NCBI GenBank assembly: GCA_039800205.1
Contig: JBDLRB010000280.1
Location: 3,870-67,869, forward strand
Origin: SYIM01 sp039800205
Lineage (GTDB): Bacteria; Pseudomonadota; Gammaproteobacteria; Burkholderiales; Burkholderiaceae_E
DNA: 64,000 nucleotides
Direction of reading: 5' to 3'
Shown: positions 20,768-30,360 of the stretch, in pieces
Layout of the letters: every line of letters begins with the position of its first letter
How positions within the stretch are numbered: position 1 is the stretch's first letter
Program-made: the position numbers and the translations under genes
The notes under the pieces: generated by a model
What the model saw: the letters and a program-made list of their open reading frames with translations, nothing else
What the model was told of the DNA's origin: nothing
The model's database searches: none

Positions 20768-20864
20768 GTCCCTGCCGTGTCCGGGTGTCTGGCCGTCGAC
20801 CCATGTGGGTCGGGGGTGGTGCCCGAAAATTTCTGTGCCTCAGTGCACCCAAGAGAGGAGCAAT

Positions 20865-21533
20865 ATGAAAAAGCAGCTTCAGATGGCCATCGTGGCCGCC
20901 GCGACCGCTGTGGCCCTTGTGTCCACGCCGTCCTTCGCACAAAAAGCAGACCCCAGCAACATCGGCTATGTGCTGAGCCCGGACGCTCACGTCGTCAAGA
21001 GTGGCGCAGGCCTGTGCTGGCGGACCAGTTCGTTTACCCCGGCCCAGGCGATCAAGGGGTGTGACGACGATCTTCTGCCCAAGCCGAAGCCCGCACCGGC
21101 CCCGGCCCCCAAGGTCGCTCCGCCGCCTCCCCCGGCCAAGCGTCCCGCGCCGCCCCCGGCCGCGCCGATCAGCCAGAAAGTGACCTTCTCGGCTCAAGCG
21201 CTGTTTGATTTCGACAAGTCCGTGGTCAAGCCCGAGGGTCGCGCAGCGCTCGACGGCCTGGTCGGTCAGATCAAGGGCATCACGCTCGAGGTCGTCATCG
21301 CCGTGGGTCACACCGACTGGATCGGTACCGACGCATACAACCAGCGCCTGTCTGTGCGGCGTGCTGAGGCGGTCAAGGCCTACCTGGTCAGCAAAGGGGT
21401 CCCAGCCAACCGTGTCTACACCGAAGGCAAGGGCGAAAAGCAGCCCGTGGCGGACAACAAGACCAGCGCGGGTCGGGCCAAAAACCGTCGCGTCGAGGTT
21501 GAAGTCATCGGAACCCGTCCGGTCAAGCGCTGA
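20865..21533 (+). CDS. OmpA-family outer-membrane protein
   Basis: A 222-residue protein with a signal peptide (MKKQLQMAIVAAATAVALVS, cleaved after SFA), a short region containing ELCWR-like GAGLCWRTSSFTPAQAIKGC with two cysteines, a proline/alanine/lysine-rich linker at about residues 75-105, and a C-terminal OmpA peptidoglycan-binding domain (FDFDKSVVKPEGRAALD, then GHTDWIGTDAYNQRLSVRRAEAV). It tethers the outer membrane to peptidoglycan. No beta-barrel is present. AGAGGAG four bases before ATG 20865 fixes the start. The arrangement OmpA-ubiG-gph is conserved in Burkholderiales. A strong terminator follows. Confidence 0.93.
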   Translation: MKKQLQMAIVAAATAVALVSTPSFAQKADPSNIGYVLSPDAHVVKSGAGLCWRTSSFTPAQAIKGCDDDLLPKPKPAPAPAPKVAPPPPPAKRPAPPPAAPISQKVTFSAQALFDFDKSVVKPEGRAALDGLVGQIKGITLEVVIAVGHTDWIGTDAYNQRLSVRRAEAVKAYLVSKGVPANRVYTEGKGEKQPVADNKTSAGRAKNRRVEVEVIGTRPVKR

Positions 21534-21577
21534 TCGGCGTACCGAGTCTGCTGCGCTCCGCCCACCGGCGGAGCCCC

Positions 21578-21608
21578 GACAAACCCCGCCCACCAGGCGG
21601 GGTTTGTC
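21578..21608 (+). terminator. Rho-independent terminator after the OmpA gene
   Basis: A perfect 13-bp stem (GACAAACCCCGCC pairing with GGCGGGGTTTGTC) with a five-base CACCA loop, 45 bases after the stop codon and followed by ATTTGTGTT. The stem contains its own T-stretch on the 3' arm. It isolates the highly expressed OmpA gene from ubiG. Confidence 0.85.
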
Positions 21609-21656
21609 ATTTGTGTTCGGGCACAATGCTCGATTGTCTCTTCGCGTGATGCCGTC

Positions 21657-22385
21657 ATGACTGGTGCACATTCCGCCGAATCCGGCAACGTCGACCCCGC
21701 CGAGCTGGCCAAGTTTCAGGCGCTGGCCGCGAAGTGGTGGGATCCCCAATCCGAGTTCCGGCCGCTTCATGAAATCAATCCGCTCCGCCTGGGCTGGATC
21801 GAAGCACTCCGCCCCTTGAACGGTTTGCGGGTGGTCGATGTCGGCTGCGGTGGAGGCATCCTGGCCGAAGCCATGGCCGGACGGGGCGCCGAGGTCCTGG
21901 GCATCGATCTCGCCCAGCGATCGCTCAGGATCGCCGAACTGCACGCACTCGAATCCGGCGCTCGCGTGCAGTACGAGAAGATTGCGGCCGAAGCCCTGGC
22001 TGAGCGCGACCCCGAGCAATTCGACGTCGTCACCTGCATGGAAATGCTCGAGCATGTCCCGGATCCTGCATCAACGATCGAGGCCTGCGCACGACTGGTG
22101 CGACCCGGAGGGTGGGTGTTCTTTTCGACGATCAATCGCAATCCGAAGTCATTCCTCTTTGCGATCGTGGGCGCCGAGTACATCCTGAATCTGCTGCCCA
22201 GGGGTACGCACGACTATGCCCGGCTGATCCGCCCCTCCGAGATGGCCGCAGCCGCGCGGGCGTCCGGATTGATGCTGCAGTCCAGTTGCGGGCTCACCTA
22301 TAACCCGCTCACCCGTGTCTATCGCCTGGCGCCCAGGGATCTGAGCGTCAACTACATGTGCGCCTTCCGGAGGACGGAGTCATGA
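21657..22385 (+). CDS. ubiG: Ubiquinone biosynthesis O-methyltransferase UbiG
   Basis: A 242-residue SAM-dependent methyltransferase that performs both O-methylations in ubiquinone synthesis. The start region contains AKFQALAAKWWDPQSEFRPLHEINPLRL, diagnostic of UbiG, followed by the SAM motif I VVDVGCGGGILAEAMA and the MEMLEHVPDP and FFSTINRNPKSF motifs. Cytoplasmic, perhaps membrane-associated. It overlaps gph by four bases (ATGA), so the two are co-translated. Confidence 0.97.
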   Translation: MTGAHSAESGNVDPAELAKFQALAAKWWDPQSEFRPLHEINPLRLGWIEALRPLNGLRVVDVGCGGGILAEAMAGRGAEVLGIDLAQRSLRIAELHALESGARVQYEKIAAEALAERDPEQFDVVTCMEMLEHVPDPASTIEACARLVRPGGWVFFSTINRNPKSFLFAIVGAEYILNLLPRGTHDYARLIRPSEMAAAARASGLMLQSSCGLTYNPLTRVYRLAPRDLSVNYMCAFRRTES

Positions 22386-23065
22386 TCGGACCCTCGCCCC
22401 GGGCCGTCTTCTTCGACCTCGACGGCACGCTCGCCGATACGGCGGCCGATCTCGCCGAGCCCATTCATCAGATGAGACGCGAGCGCGGTCTGTCACCGAT
22501 CGCGGCTGACCGGCTGAGGCCCTTCACCTCACGGGGTGCGCGGGGCCTGCTCGGCTGCGGCCTGGGGATCGAGCCTGATCACCCCGAATACGAGACCTTG
22601 CGCATCGATTTCCTGGCCCGCTACGAGCAGGCCATGCTGCGCCACACCCGACTGTTTGAGGGCATGGAAACCGTCATTGAGTCGCTCGAATCGCAAGCCA
22701 TCCTCTGGGGTGTGGTCAGCAACAAGGTTGAACGCTACGTCCGCCCCATCCTGGCCGGATTGGGCCTGCTCGAGCGCTCGATCTGTGCGATCGGCGGGGA
22801 CACCGCCGGTTTCGCCAAACCGCACCCGGAGCCCCTGCGTCTCGCGGCCCGCCTGGCCGGCGTTGATCCGGCCGATTGCGTCTACGTGGGTGACGACGCC
22901 CGGGACATCGAGGCCGGGCGCGCGGCCGGCATGAAGACGGTCGCAGCACGCTACGGCTACTGCGGCGATGCAGCGCCTCCTCACGAGTGGGGTGCCGATC
23001 ACCTGATCGATCACCCTCGTGCGCTGCTGCAATTGTGGCCCGGGCGGGCGGCCCTTCAGCCCTGA
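22382..23065 (+). CDS. gph: Phosphoglycolate phosphatase
   Basis: A 227-residue HAD-superfamily phosphatase that removes phosphate from 2-phosphoglycolate. The HAD motif I nucleophile is in FFDLDGTLADTAADL. Motif II threonine/serine is replaced by the WGVVSNK region, and motifs III-IV include KPHPEPL and YVGDDARDIEAGRAAGM. Start ATG 22382 overlaps the ubiG stop. The 3' end overlaps the convergent cphA gene by ten bases. Confidence 0.93.
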   Translation: MIGPSPRAVFFDLDGTLADTAADLAEPIHQMRRERGLSPIAADRLRPFTSRGARGLLGCGLGIEPDHPEYETLRIDFLARYEQAMLRHTRLFEGMETVIESLESQAILWGVVSNKVERYVRPILAGLGLLERSICAIGGDTAGFAKPHPEPLRLAARLAGVDPADCVYVGDDARDIEAGRAAGMKTVAARYGYCGDAAPPHEWGADHLIDHPRALLQLWPGRAALQP

Positions 23066-25629
23066 GCGATCCGAGCGCTCAGGTGCTCCAGTGCCTCCTG
23101 AACCTGGTCAATCAGAATCAGACAGAGATCACCCGCCTGCAGGCGGGCGAGCGCTTCATCGATCGCGGCGAACTCACCGCGGATCTCATCCACCCGCGTT
23201 GCGCGCGGCGCACCGGCCAGCCCATCGCGCAAGAGGGCGATGACCTCACCGTCTGCACGGCCGCGTTGGGCCGCATCCTGATACAGAATGACCTCGTCAA
23301 AGTACTGCCCAGCGATCCGGGCCTGATCGCGAATATCCTGATCGCGTCGATCCCCGGCGGCACTGATCACGATCAGACGGCGTTGGGCCGGCATCGCCTG
23401 AGCCGCCTGGCTCAGGGCCAGGATGGCATCCGCGTTGTGACCATAATCGGCAATCAGGGTGGCCCCCCGATAGTCGAAGACATTGAAACGCCCGGGTACG
23501 GTCGCGACATCGCTCTCGAATTCGGCGAGCGCCCGTCGGATGACCGACCAATCGGCCCCTAGCGCCCAGGCGGCCGCCACAGCCGCCAGCACATTCTCGA
23601 CCTGAAATGCGATGCGTCCCCCGCGAGTCAGCGGCACCCCCGCCAGATCGATCCGGCAGATCTCGTCCGAGCCACGCAGGGCCACGATCTGGCCCTCAGC
23701 GACATGGACGGTCGGCAGTCCGAGCGCGCGATGTCGGGTCATGGCTGCGATGCTGGGGTCGGATGCAAACAAGATCACCGCTCCCGGGCAACTGTCCTGC
23801 ATCGCGAGCACGTGCGGATCGCCCGCATTGAGTACAGCGTAGCCGGTGGGTGAGACGTTGTGGACGATCACACGCTTCAGTACGGCCAGTTCCTCGACCG
23901 TATTGAGGAAATTGAGGCCCAGATGATCCCCGGTCCCGAGGTTGGTCACCACGGCGACGTCACATCGGTCAAAGCCCAGACCTTCACGCAGGATACCGCC
24001 CCGAGCCGTTTCCAGAACGGCCGCATCGACTTCAGGGTGCATCAGGACGTTGCGCGCGCTCTTGGGTCCGCTGCAATCGCCCGTATCGACGCACTGACCG
24101 TCGACGAAAACGCCCTCGGTACTGGTCATGCCGACCCGTGCGCCGCCCTGCGCAAGGATGGCCGCAATCAGCCGGACGGTCGTTGTCTTGCCGTTGGTTC
24201 CAGTGACGGCAACGACCGGGATTCGCCCGTCATCGCCCTCATCGAAGATCAGGCGGACGATCGCCTCGCCCACATCCCTGGGCTTACCGTAGGACGGACT
24301 CAGATGCATGCGCAAACCCGGTGCCGCGTTGACCTCGACCACCGCCCCCCCCTGCTCTTCGAGCGGCTTCAGGACGTTATCGCAGACCAGATCGATCCCC
24401 GCAATGTGCAGGCCGACCACACGCGCCGCCTCGACGGCACGCGCCGCGATATCCGGGTGCACGTCGTCGGTGACATCGGTCGCTGTCCCGCCCGTACTGA
24501 GGTTGGCGTTGTTGCGCAGTACCACTCGAGCGCCCTTGGGCGGCACGGAATGCGGCTCGAAACCCTGTTCGCGCAATCGGGCGACGGCAATATCGTCGAA
24601 GCGGATCCGGGTGAGCGAACACGCGTGGCCTTCGCCGCGACGGGGGTCGCGATTGAGCTCATCAACCAGTTCGGTGATACGCCGTTCGCCGTCCCCGATG
24701 ACATGCGGCGGGTCGCGCCGAGCGGCCGCAACCACGCGCTCGCCGACCACCAGAACCCGATGGTCATGCCCAGGAATGAAGCGCTCGACCAGCACGCCCG
24801 AGCCAAACTCGAGTGCGGCGGCGTAAGCACTCTCGAGCTTTGCGAGATCGGTGATGTTGACCGTCACCCCCTTGCCCTGGTTGCCGTCTCGCGGCTTGAC
24901 GACCACCGCCCCACCCAGGTCAAGAAAGGCAGAGCGAGCCTCCTCGAGGCTGCGCACCACCCGCCCATGCGGAACCGGCACGCCAATGGCATCGAGCAAC
25001 TGCTTGGTGAGTTCCTTGTCCTGCGCAATCGACTCCGCAATCGCGCTGCTGATATCCACTTCGGCCGCTTGTATCCGACGCTGCCGGGCCCCCCAGCCAA
25101 ACTGAACCAGACTGCCCTCAGTCAGTCGCCGCATCGGGATCCCCCGGGCGGCAGCGGCCTGAGCGATCGATGCCGTGCTCGGTCCCATCCGGATATCCTC
25201 ATCCAGGGTTCGGAGCGCGCTGAGCGCCGCAACGGAATCGAAGCGGGTATTCGATGCCACGGCCTGACAGAGGGTAATTGCGAAATCCATGGCCATGCGG
25301 CCTACGGGCTCCTCGGAGTACTGCACGACAACCTGAAAGACATCCGGCTCGTGCGTGCCCGCCGTCCGTCCGAACGAGACCGGACAGCCCGCCTCGGCCT
25401 GAAGCGCGAGCGCCGCTTGTTCCAGCACGTGGGCCAGGCTGACCGGCCCGTCAAACCCGGCGGGTCGCAGCAACCCAATCTGGGGGAAGAGCGCACGCAG
25501 GCGATTCTCGAATTCGGGCATCGAATCAATGGATGATTCCTGATGCGAACATCGAACGACCGCCTCGATCGAGGGGTGACGACTCCAGAGGTTGGGACCT
25601 CGAAGGACACGGATGCGGCTGACTTCCAT
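23056..25629 (-). CDS. cphA: Cyanophycin synthetase (CphA1 type)
   Basis: An 857-residue enzyme that polymerises L-aspartate and L-arginine into multi-arginyl-poly-aspartate (cyanophycin), a nitrogen store. Three parts are visible: an N-terminal domain (1-200), an ATP-grasp domain at about 205-460 (KELTKQLLDAIGVPVPHG, VVVKPRDGNQGKGV, VEVNAAPGLRMH) that adds aspartate, and a Mur-ligase-like domain from about 470 with an intact P-loop GTNGKTTT (Lys481) that adds arginine. It lies downstream of a second synthetase-like gene on the same strand, 63 bases apart. No cyanophycinase is in the window. Length is close to the family norm of about 870. Confidence 0.95.
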   Translation of the reverse strand: MEVSRIRVLRGPNLWSRHPSIEAVVRCSHQESSIDSMPEFENRLRALFPQIGLLRPAGFDGPVSLAHVLEQAALALQAEAGCPVSFGRTAGTHEPDVFQVVVQYSEEPVGRMAMDFAITLCQAVASNTRFDSVAALSALRTLDEDIRMGPSTASIAQAAAARGIPMRRLTEGSLVQFGWGARQRRIQAAEVDISSAIAESIAQDKELTKQLLDAIGVPVPHGRVVRSLEEARSAFLDLGGAVVVKPRDGNQGKGVTVNITDLAKLESAYAAALEFGSGVLVERFIPGHDHRVLVVGERVVAAARRDPPHVIGDGERRITELVDELNRDPRRGEGHACSLTRIRFDDIAVARLREQGFEPHSVPPKGARVVLRNNANLSTGGTATDVTDDVHPDIAARAVEAARVVGLHIAGIDLVCDNVLKPLEEQGGAVVEVNAAPGLRMHLSPSYGKPRDVGEAIVRLIFDEGDDGRIPVVAVTGTNGKTTTVRLIAAILAQGGARVGMTSTEGVFVDGQCVDTGDCSGPKSARNVLMHPEVDAAVLETARGGILREGLGFDRCDVAVVTNLGTGDHLGLNFLNTVEELAVLKRVIVHNVSPTGYAVLNAGDPHVLAMQDSCPGAVILFASDPSIAAMTRHRALGLPTVHVAEGQIVALRGSDEICRIDLAGVPLTRGGRIAFQVENVLAAVAAAWALGADWSVIRRALAEFESDVATVPGRFNVFDYRGATLIADYGHNADAILALSQAAQAMPAQRRLIVISAAGDRRDQDIRDQARIAGQYFDEVILYQDAAQRGRADGEVIALLRDGLAGAPRATRVDEIRGEFAAIDEALARLQAGDLCLILIDQVQEALEHLSARIAQG

Positions 25630-25692
25630 CGTCTGGGACCTGCCGGCGAAAGAAAGGTGGGTGAACGTTTGGATGAATCGACAAAAAAGGGA

Positions 25693-27900
25693 TCAGCGGG
25701 CCCAATCCACACCATTCAAGGTGTCCAGGCCCGCTTCGATCAGATGAACCGCCAGGCCGGCCGCCCAGACAGCCGCCACTGCGGCCACGAGCGGATCAAC
25801 CGGCCGTTGATCCGGAGCTGGGGACGCCGCCCCACGAGCGCCGCCTAAGCGCAACGCCCGGACGGCGCTCAGATCCTCGCGAAGCGTCAACGAAGCGACC
25901 CGCTCATCGCCCTGCATCAACAGGACATGGGACGCGTCGGCCGTCACCCAGCGGCGCCCTTGCGCGCGGTGGGCGATCAGTGCCTCGCAATCGGCGTCCA
26001 TTGCAAAGTAGAGGATTTCGCCATCGGCGAGTTCCGCCATCGCGACCGCTTGTGGATCTTCGGCATTGAGCACGGCCACACCGTTCTTCAAGACCACATC
26101 GATCGGCGTCCGCAGCACACGCCACAACAGGTCCTCTGAATCAATGTATCGCGCGGGCACCATCGCGTGGGCCTCGACGCAGGTGAGTACGCCCACCTGC
26201 GATCGGTCATAAGCAAGCCCCTCATCGATCAAGGCCCGCACGGAATGCTCGAATATGGCCAGATCAACGGCTGGATTGATCAGCAATCGCCGCCCGGCCT
26301 CCCAACCCGTGCTGTCGCCCTGCGCAATCCGGCGCGAGCCCACAAACAGCCCTTCGCTGGAGGCGCAAGCGGTTCGGGCCGGCCCAAGTCTCATGAAGTG
26401 GTCGATCAGCCGAACCGTTTCGGTCGTGCCTGACGTACCTGCCACGCCAATGATCGGGATGCGGCCCGTCGCGCCCTCGCGAAAGAGATCATCGACCACC
26501 GAGTCCCCGACCGGGTAAGGCGGCACGCCCGGGGGCGTGACGTGTACGGTCAGCCCCGGTCCGGCGTTGACCTCAACAATCGCGCCGCGCTGCTCGCTCA
26601 GAGATTTGGAGATGTCTTCGACCACGAGGTCGATCCCGGCAATATCCAGGCCGATGATCCGCGCAGCCAGCACCGCTGCTCGGGCGGCCTCGGGGTGGAC
26701 CAGTGCCGTGCAGTCAAAGCACACGTTCCCGTTACGTTGCACCAGCACAAGCTCGCCTGCGGGCGGAATCGATTCAGGCTCATAACCCTGAGTGCGCAGA
26801 TCGATACGGGTCGCAGAGTCGATCCCCACCCGATTGAGGGGGCGATCGCGCTGCACGCCCCGGAGAGGATCGGAATTCAGCTGCTCGTCAATCAAGGTTC
26901 GAATACTGGAACGTCCATCGCCGGTGACATAGGCGGGTTGGCCTCGCGCAGCCGCGGCCAGGCGCCCCCCAATCACCAGGAGCCGGTGCTCGTTGCCTCG
27001 AACATGACGTTCGACCAGCACGGCGGAGCCCTCGCGCGCCGCAACCGGGAACGCAGCCTCGACCTGTTCTCGGGTCTGAAGATCGAGACAAACGCCCCGG
27101 CCATGGTTGCCGTCGATGGGCTTGACCACGACCGGTAGGCCGATCTCCTGAGCGACCTCCCAGGCCTGTGCGGCATCTGCGACCACCTGCCCCTCGGGAA
27201 TGGGCAGGCCGCACGCGGACAGCAATTGTTTGGTCAGGTCCTTGTCGGTCGAGATCCCCTCGGCAATGGCACTGGTCCGATCCGTCTCAGCCGTCCAGAT
27301 TCGGCGCTGCGCGCTGCCGTACCCCAGCTGTACGAGATTGCCCTCGTTGAGCCGGATCATCGGAATCCGCCGATCGTCGGCGGCCTGTACGATCGCCGCC
27401 GTGCTGGGGCCCAGGCAATGCCGGTCGGCCAGATCCTCGATGTCCGCGATCAGACCCGCCAGATCGAACGGCCGATCCTCGATCGCTGCCATCAACACGT
27501 CCCGAGCCCCTTCCAGTGCACGCAGGGTCACACGCTCGTGCCAGAGGCTCACGACGACCTTGTAGATCCCGCGGGCGGAGACCTCTCGGGCTCGTCCAAA
27601 GCCGCCGCCGGGCATGCCCGCCAGCGCCTGCAATTCCAGAGTGAGATGCTCAAGAATATGACCGGGCCAGGTGCCCTCCCTGAGCCTGCGGATGAATCCC
27701 CCCGGCTCGTCATAACTGCACCGATGGGCCTCAAGACCGGGCATCCAGTCGACCAGGCGATCCGGCAGGCCGGGGATCAGGTTTGAGGGGAAATCCTCGA
27801 GATCACCGATATCAATCAGTGCCTCCAGGGCAGGGTCGTACGTCCACATGTTCGGGCCGCGCAGGTAGACGACCGAGACAATCTCGATGAGGCGTTTCAC
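25693..27900 (-). CDS. Second cyanophycin synthetase-like protein (CphA2-like), degenerate Mur-ligase P-loop
   Basis: A 735-residue paralogue with the same layout as the neighbouring cphA product but about 120 residues shorter. The ATP-grasp domain is well preserved at about 219-475 (KDLTKQLLSACGLPIPEG, VVVKPIDGNHGRGV, VEVNAGPGLTVHV). In the Mur-ligase-like domain the P-loop reads GTSGTTE (488-494), with threonine 492 in place of the ATP-binding lysine. Cyanobacterial CphA2 enzymes, which polymerise beta-Asp-Arg dipeptides, also rely on the ATP-grasp site alone. An equivalent role here is an inference. It is the promoter-proximal gene of the pair and is divergent from the exporter genes. Confidence 0.88.
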   Translation of the reverse strand: MKRLIEIVSVVYLRGPNMWTYDPALEALIDIGDLEDFPSNLIPGLPDRLVDWMPGLEAHRCSYDEPGGFIRRLREGTWPGHILEHLTLELQALAGMPGGGFGRAREVSARGIYKVVVSLWHERVTLRALEGARDVLMAAIEDRPFDLAGLIADIEDLADRHCLGPSTAAIVQAADDRRIPMIRLNEGNLVQLGYGSAQRRIWTAETDRTSAIAEGISTDKDLTKQLLSACGLPIPEGQVVADAAQAWEVAQEIGLPVVVKPIDGNHGRGVCLDLQTREQVEAAFPVAAREGSAVLVERHVRGNEHRLLVIGGRLAAAARGQPAYVTGDGRSSIRTLIDEQLNSDPLRGVQRDRPLNRVGIDSATRIDLRTQGYEPESIPPAGELVLVQRNGNVCFDCTALVHPEAARAAVLAARIIGLDIAGIDLVVEDISKSLSEQRGAIVEVNAGPGLTVHVTPPGVPPYPVGDSVVDDLFREGATGRIPIIGVAGTSGTTETVRLIDHFMRLGPARTACASSEGLFVGSRRIAQGDSTGWEAGRRLLINPAVDLAIFEHSVRALIDEGLAYDRSQVGVLTCVEAHAMVPARYIDSEDLLWRVLRTPIDVVLKNGVAVLNAEDPQAVAMAELADGEILYFAMDADCEALIAHRAQGRRWVTADASHVLLMQGDERVASLTLREDLSAVRALRLGGARGAASPAPDQRPVDPLVAAVAAVWAAGLAVHLIEAGLDTLNGVDWAR

Positions 27901-28060
27901 GGCTGAAATCGGGGGGTGGGAAGCGGTGCGGGGGGGGGCGATCGCCGGAGGGCGGACGGTGCTGGGCTTGAGGGGCTGACGGGCGGTTTGTCGGTGTCGT
28001 CAAAATTGCTTCACGGAATACTGTACGCTTGTCGACCGAATAACGGAAATCTCCTGTCTC

Positions 28061-30352
28061 GTGAACCTGCCTATTCAGGCCCATGCCCCCATTGACGACG
28101 CAGCCTTTGCGTCGGGTCATCCGGCCCGCCCCGCGCCGATCGAGCAGGACGAACAGGTCATCGCAAGCATCGAAACCGACCTCGATGATCGCATGCGTTA
28201 CCGGGCAGGCGAGGTGGTCCTGACGGATCGCCGCATCCTTGCCCGCACCGCATCGGATGCCTGGTCGAGTTGGCCGATCGTCGAATCGAGCGCACTGACG
28301 CTGAGCGATCATGCCGGCGTGGGTCACCTCGAACTCAGCGCGGGCCCGTCCCTGCAGTCCGCCTGGCACTTTACGCTGGGTGCGCTGCCCGCCGCGCAGC
28401 GCCTCCTCGAGTCCTTCGAGGCCTTGCGCCGGGGCTCACCGCTGCAGTCGGCCACATCGGCTGTACGCTGCGAGCGCTGTGGCGCGGATATCCCGGACGA
28501 AGCCGAGGAGTGCCCCCGTTGCGAAGCCGAAACCAGTACGGCACCGTCGACCTGGACATTGTTCAGGTTGTGGCGTTTCGCCCGACCCTACCGCGGTCAG
28601 TTGCTGCTCGGTCTGATACTGACCATCGCCTCGACGGCAGCCACACTCGTTCCGCCCTACCTGACGATGCCGCTGATGGACGACGTCCTGATCCCCTATC
28701 AGAACGGCACGCCGATCGACATTGGACAGGTCACTCTGCTGTTGTCGGGCTTGCTCGCCGCAGCGCTGATCGCCTGGGCGCTCGGCTGGGCACGCACCTA
28801 CATCCTCGCGCTGGTCTCCGAACGCATCGGTGCGGACCTGCGCACCAGCACCTACGACCATCTGATGAAGCTCTCGCTGCAATACTTTGGCGGCAAACGC
28901 ACCGGTGATCTGATTGCGCGGATCGGCAACGAGACCGACCGAATCTGTCTGTTTCTGTCGCTGCACCTGCTCGACTTTCTGACCGATGTGCTGATGATCG
29001 CGATGACCGCCGCGATCCTGATCTCGATCGACCCCTGGCTCGCGCTCGTGACGCTGACGCCGCTGCCGGTCATCGTCTGGATGATCCATCTGGTCCGTGA
29101 CCGCCTGCGCCACGGGTTTGAGAAGGTGGACCGAATCTGGGGCGAAGTCACCAACGTTCTCGCCGACACGATTCCAGGTATTCGAGTCGTCAAGGCCTTC
29201 GCTCAGGAATCGCGCGAATCCGGACGATTTCGCGAGGCCAACGAGCACAACCTCGCGATCAACGATCGGGTGAACCGCGTCTGGGCCCTGTTTTCGCCCA
29301 CGGTCACGCTGATGACCGAAATCGGACTGCTGGTGGTGTGGGCCTTCGGCATCTGGCTGGTTTCGAGAGACCAGGTGAGCGTGGGCGTCTTGACAGCGTT
29401 TCTTGCCTATATCGGACGCTTTTACACCCGCCTCGATTCGATGAGCCGGATCGTTTCGTTCACGCAGAAAGCCGCCGCCGGCGCCAAACGGATCTTCGAT
29501 ATTCTCGATCATGTGTCGAGCGTGCCGGAATCCAGCCAACCCGTCCGGATCGGACCGATCAGCGGCCGGATCGAACTGCGCAACGTCGGCTTTCGCTACG
29601 GCAGTCGTTCGGTCGCGGGCGGCATCAACCTGACCATCGAGCCCGGCGAGATGATTGGCCTGGTCGGTCACAGTGGCTCGGGCAAGAGCACCCTGGTCAA
29701 TCTGATCTGCCGCTTTTATGACGTCACCGAAGGCGCCATTCTGGTCGACGGCGTCGACATCAGGTCACTGGCGCTTGCAGATTACCGTCGCAACATCGGG
29801 CTGGTGCTTCAGGAGCCCTTCCTGTTTTTCGGAACCATTGCCGACAACATCGCATACGGCCGGCCCGACGCACGTCGAGACGAGATCATTGCCGCAGCGC
29901 GGGCCGCCCATGCTCATGAGTTCATTCTCCGATTGCCGCATGGCTACGACTCACTGGTGGGCGAGCGCGGTCAGGCGCTCTCGGGCGGAGAGCGTCAGCG
30001 AATCTCGATTGCACGCGCACTCCTGATCGACCCCCGTTTGCTGATCCTGGACGAAGCGACGTCATCGGTCGACACACAGACCGAAACGGAAATCCAGAAG
30101 GCGCTCGACAATCTGGTTCGGGGTCGGACGACCATCGCGATTGCGCACCGACTGAGTACGCTGCGGCAGGCCGACCGGCTGGTGGTACTCGACCGGGGGC
30201 GTGTCGTCGAACAAGGTCCGCACGACACGCTGATGCAGCGTGAAGGCCACTACTACCGCCTGTATCAGGCGCAGTTACGCAACGTCGATACCGAAGACCC
30301 TCCGCCCTGGCCCGTTTCGCCACAAGGCGGCCGGATCACGACCCACAACTGA
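28061..30352 (+). CDS. Type I ABC exporter of the cyanophycin locus, with N-terminal zinc ribbon
   Basis: A 763-residue half-transporter starting at GTG 28061. Residues 30-125 form a PH-like fold candidate (VVLTDRRILARTASDAWSSWPI). Residues 137-154 form a CxxC-x10-CxxC zinc ribbon. The six-helix exporter membrane domain starts at about residue 165. The nucleotide-binding domain has Walker A GHSGSGKST near 535, signature LSGGERQR near 640 and Walker B LLILDEATSSVD near 660, all intact, so it should act as a homodimer. I recall this family, with the following DUF1854 gene, as a cyanophycin-metabolism companion. Its cargo is unknown. It starts 160 bases from the divergent cphA2-like gene. Confidence 0.87.
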   Translation: MNLPIQAHAPIDDAAFASGHPARPAPIEQDEQVIASIETDLDDRMRYRAGEVVLTDRRILARTASDAWSSWPIVESSALTLSDHAGVGHLELSAGPSLQSAWHFTLGALPAAQRLLESFEALRRGSPLQSATSAVRCERCGADIPDEAEECPRCEAETSTAPSTWTLFRLWRFARPYRGQLLLGLILTIASTAATLVPPYLTMPLMDDVLIPYQNGTPIDIGQVTLLLSGLLAAALIAWALGWARTYILALVSERIGADLRTSTYDHLMKLSLQYFGGKRTGDLIARIGNETDRICLFLSLHLLDFLTDVLMIAMTAAILISIDPWLALVTLTPLPVIVWMIHLVRDRLRHGFEKVDRIWGEVTNVLADTIPGIRVVKAFAQESRESGRFREANEHNLAINDRVNRVWALFSPTVTLMTEIGLLVVWAFGIWLVSRDQVSVGVLTAFLAYIGRFYTRLDSMSRIVSFTQKAAAGAKRIFDILDHVSSVPESSQPVRIGPISGRIELRNVGFRYGSRSVAGGINLTIEPGEMIGLVGHSGSGKSTLVNLICRFYDVTEGAILVDGVDIRSLALADYRRNIGLVLQEPFLFFGTIADNIAYGRPDARRDEIIAAARAAHAHEFILRLPHGYDSLVGERGQALSGGERQRISIARALLIDPRLLILDEATSSVDTQTETEIQKALDNLVRGRTTIAIAHRLSTLRQADRLVVLDRGRVVEQGPHDTLMQREGHYYRLYQAQLRNVDTEDPPPWPVSPQGGRITTHN

Positions 30353-30360
30353 GCTCAATC

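Noticed and set aside
20797..20812. Small hairpin (CGACCC-ATGT-GGGTCG) in the OmpA gene leader
   Set aside because: Six pairs, no T-run and no match to a known leader element; may be chance in GC-rich DNA.
23860..25536. A 558-residue plus-strand frame opposite cphA
   Set aside because: Antisense shadow of a firmly assigned cyanophycin synthetase; no domain or start signal.
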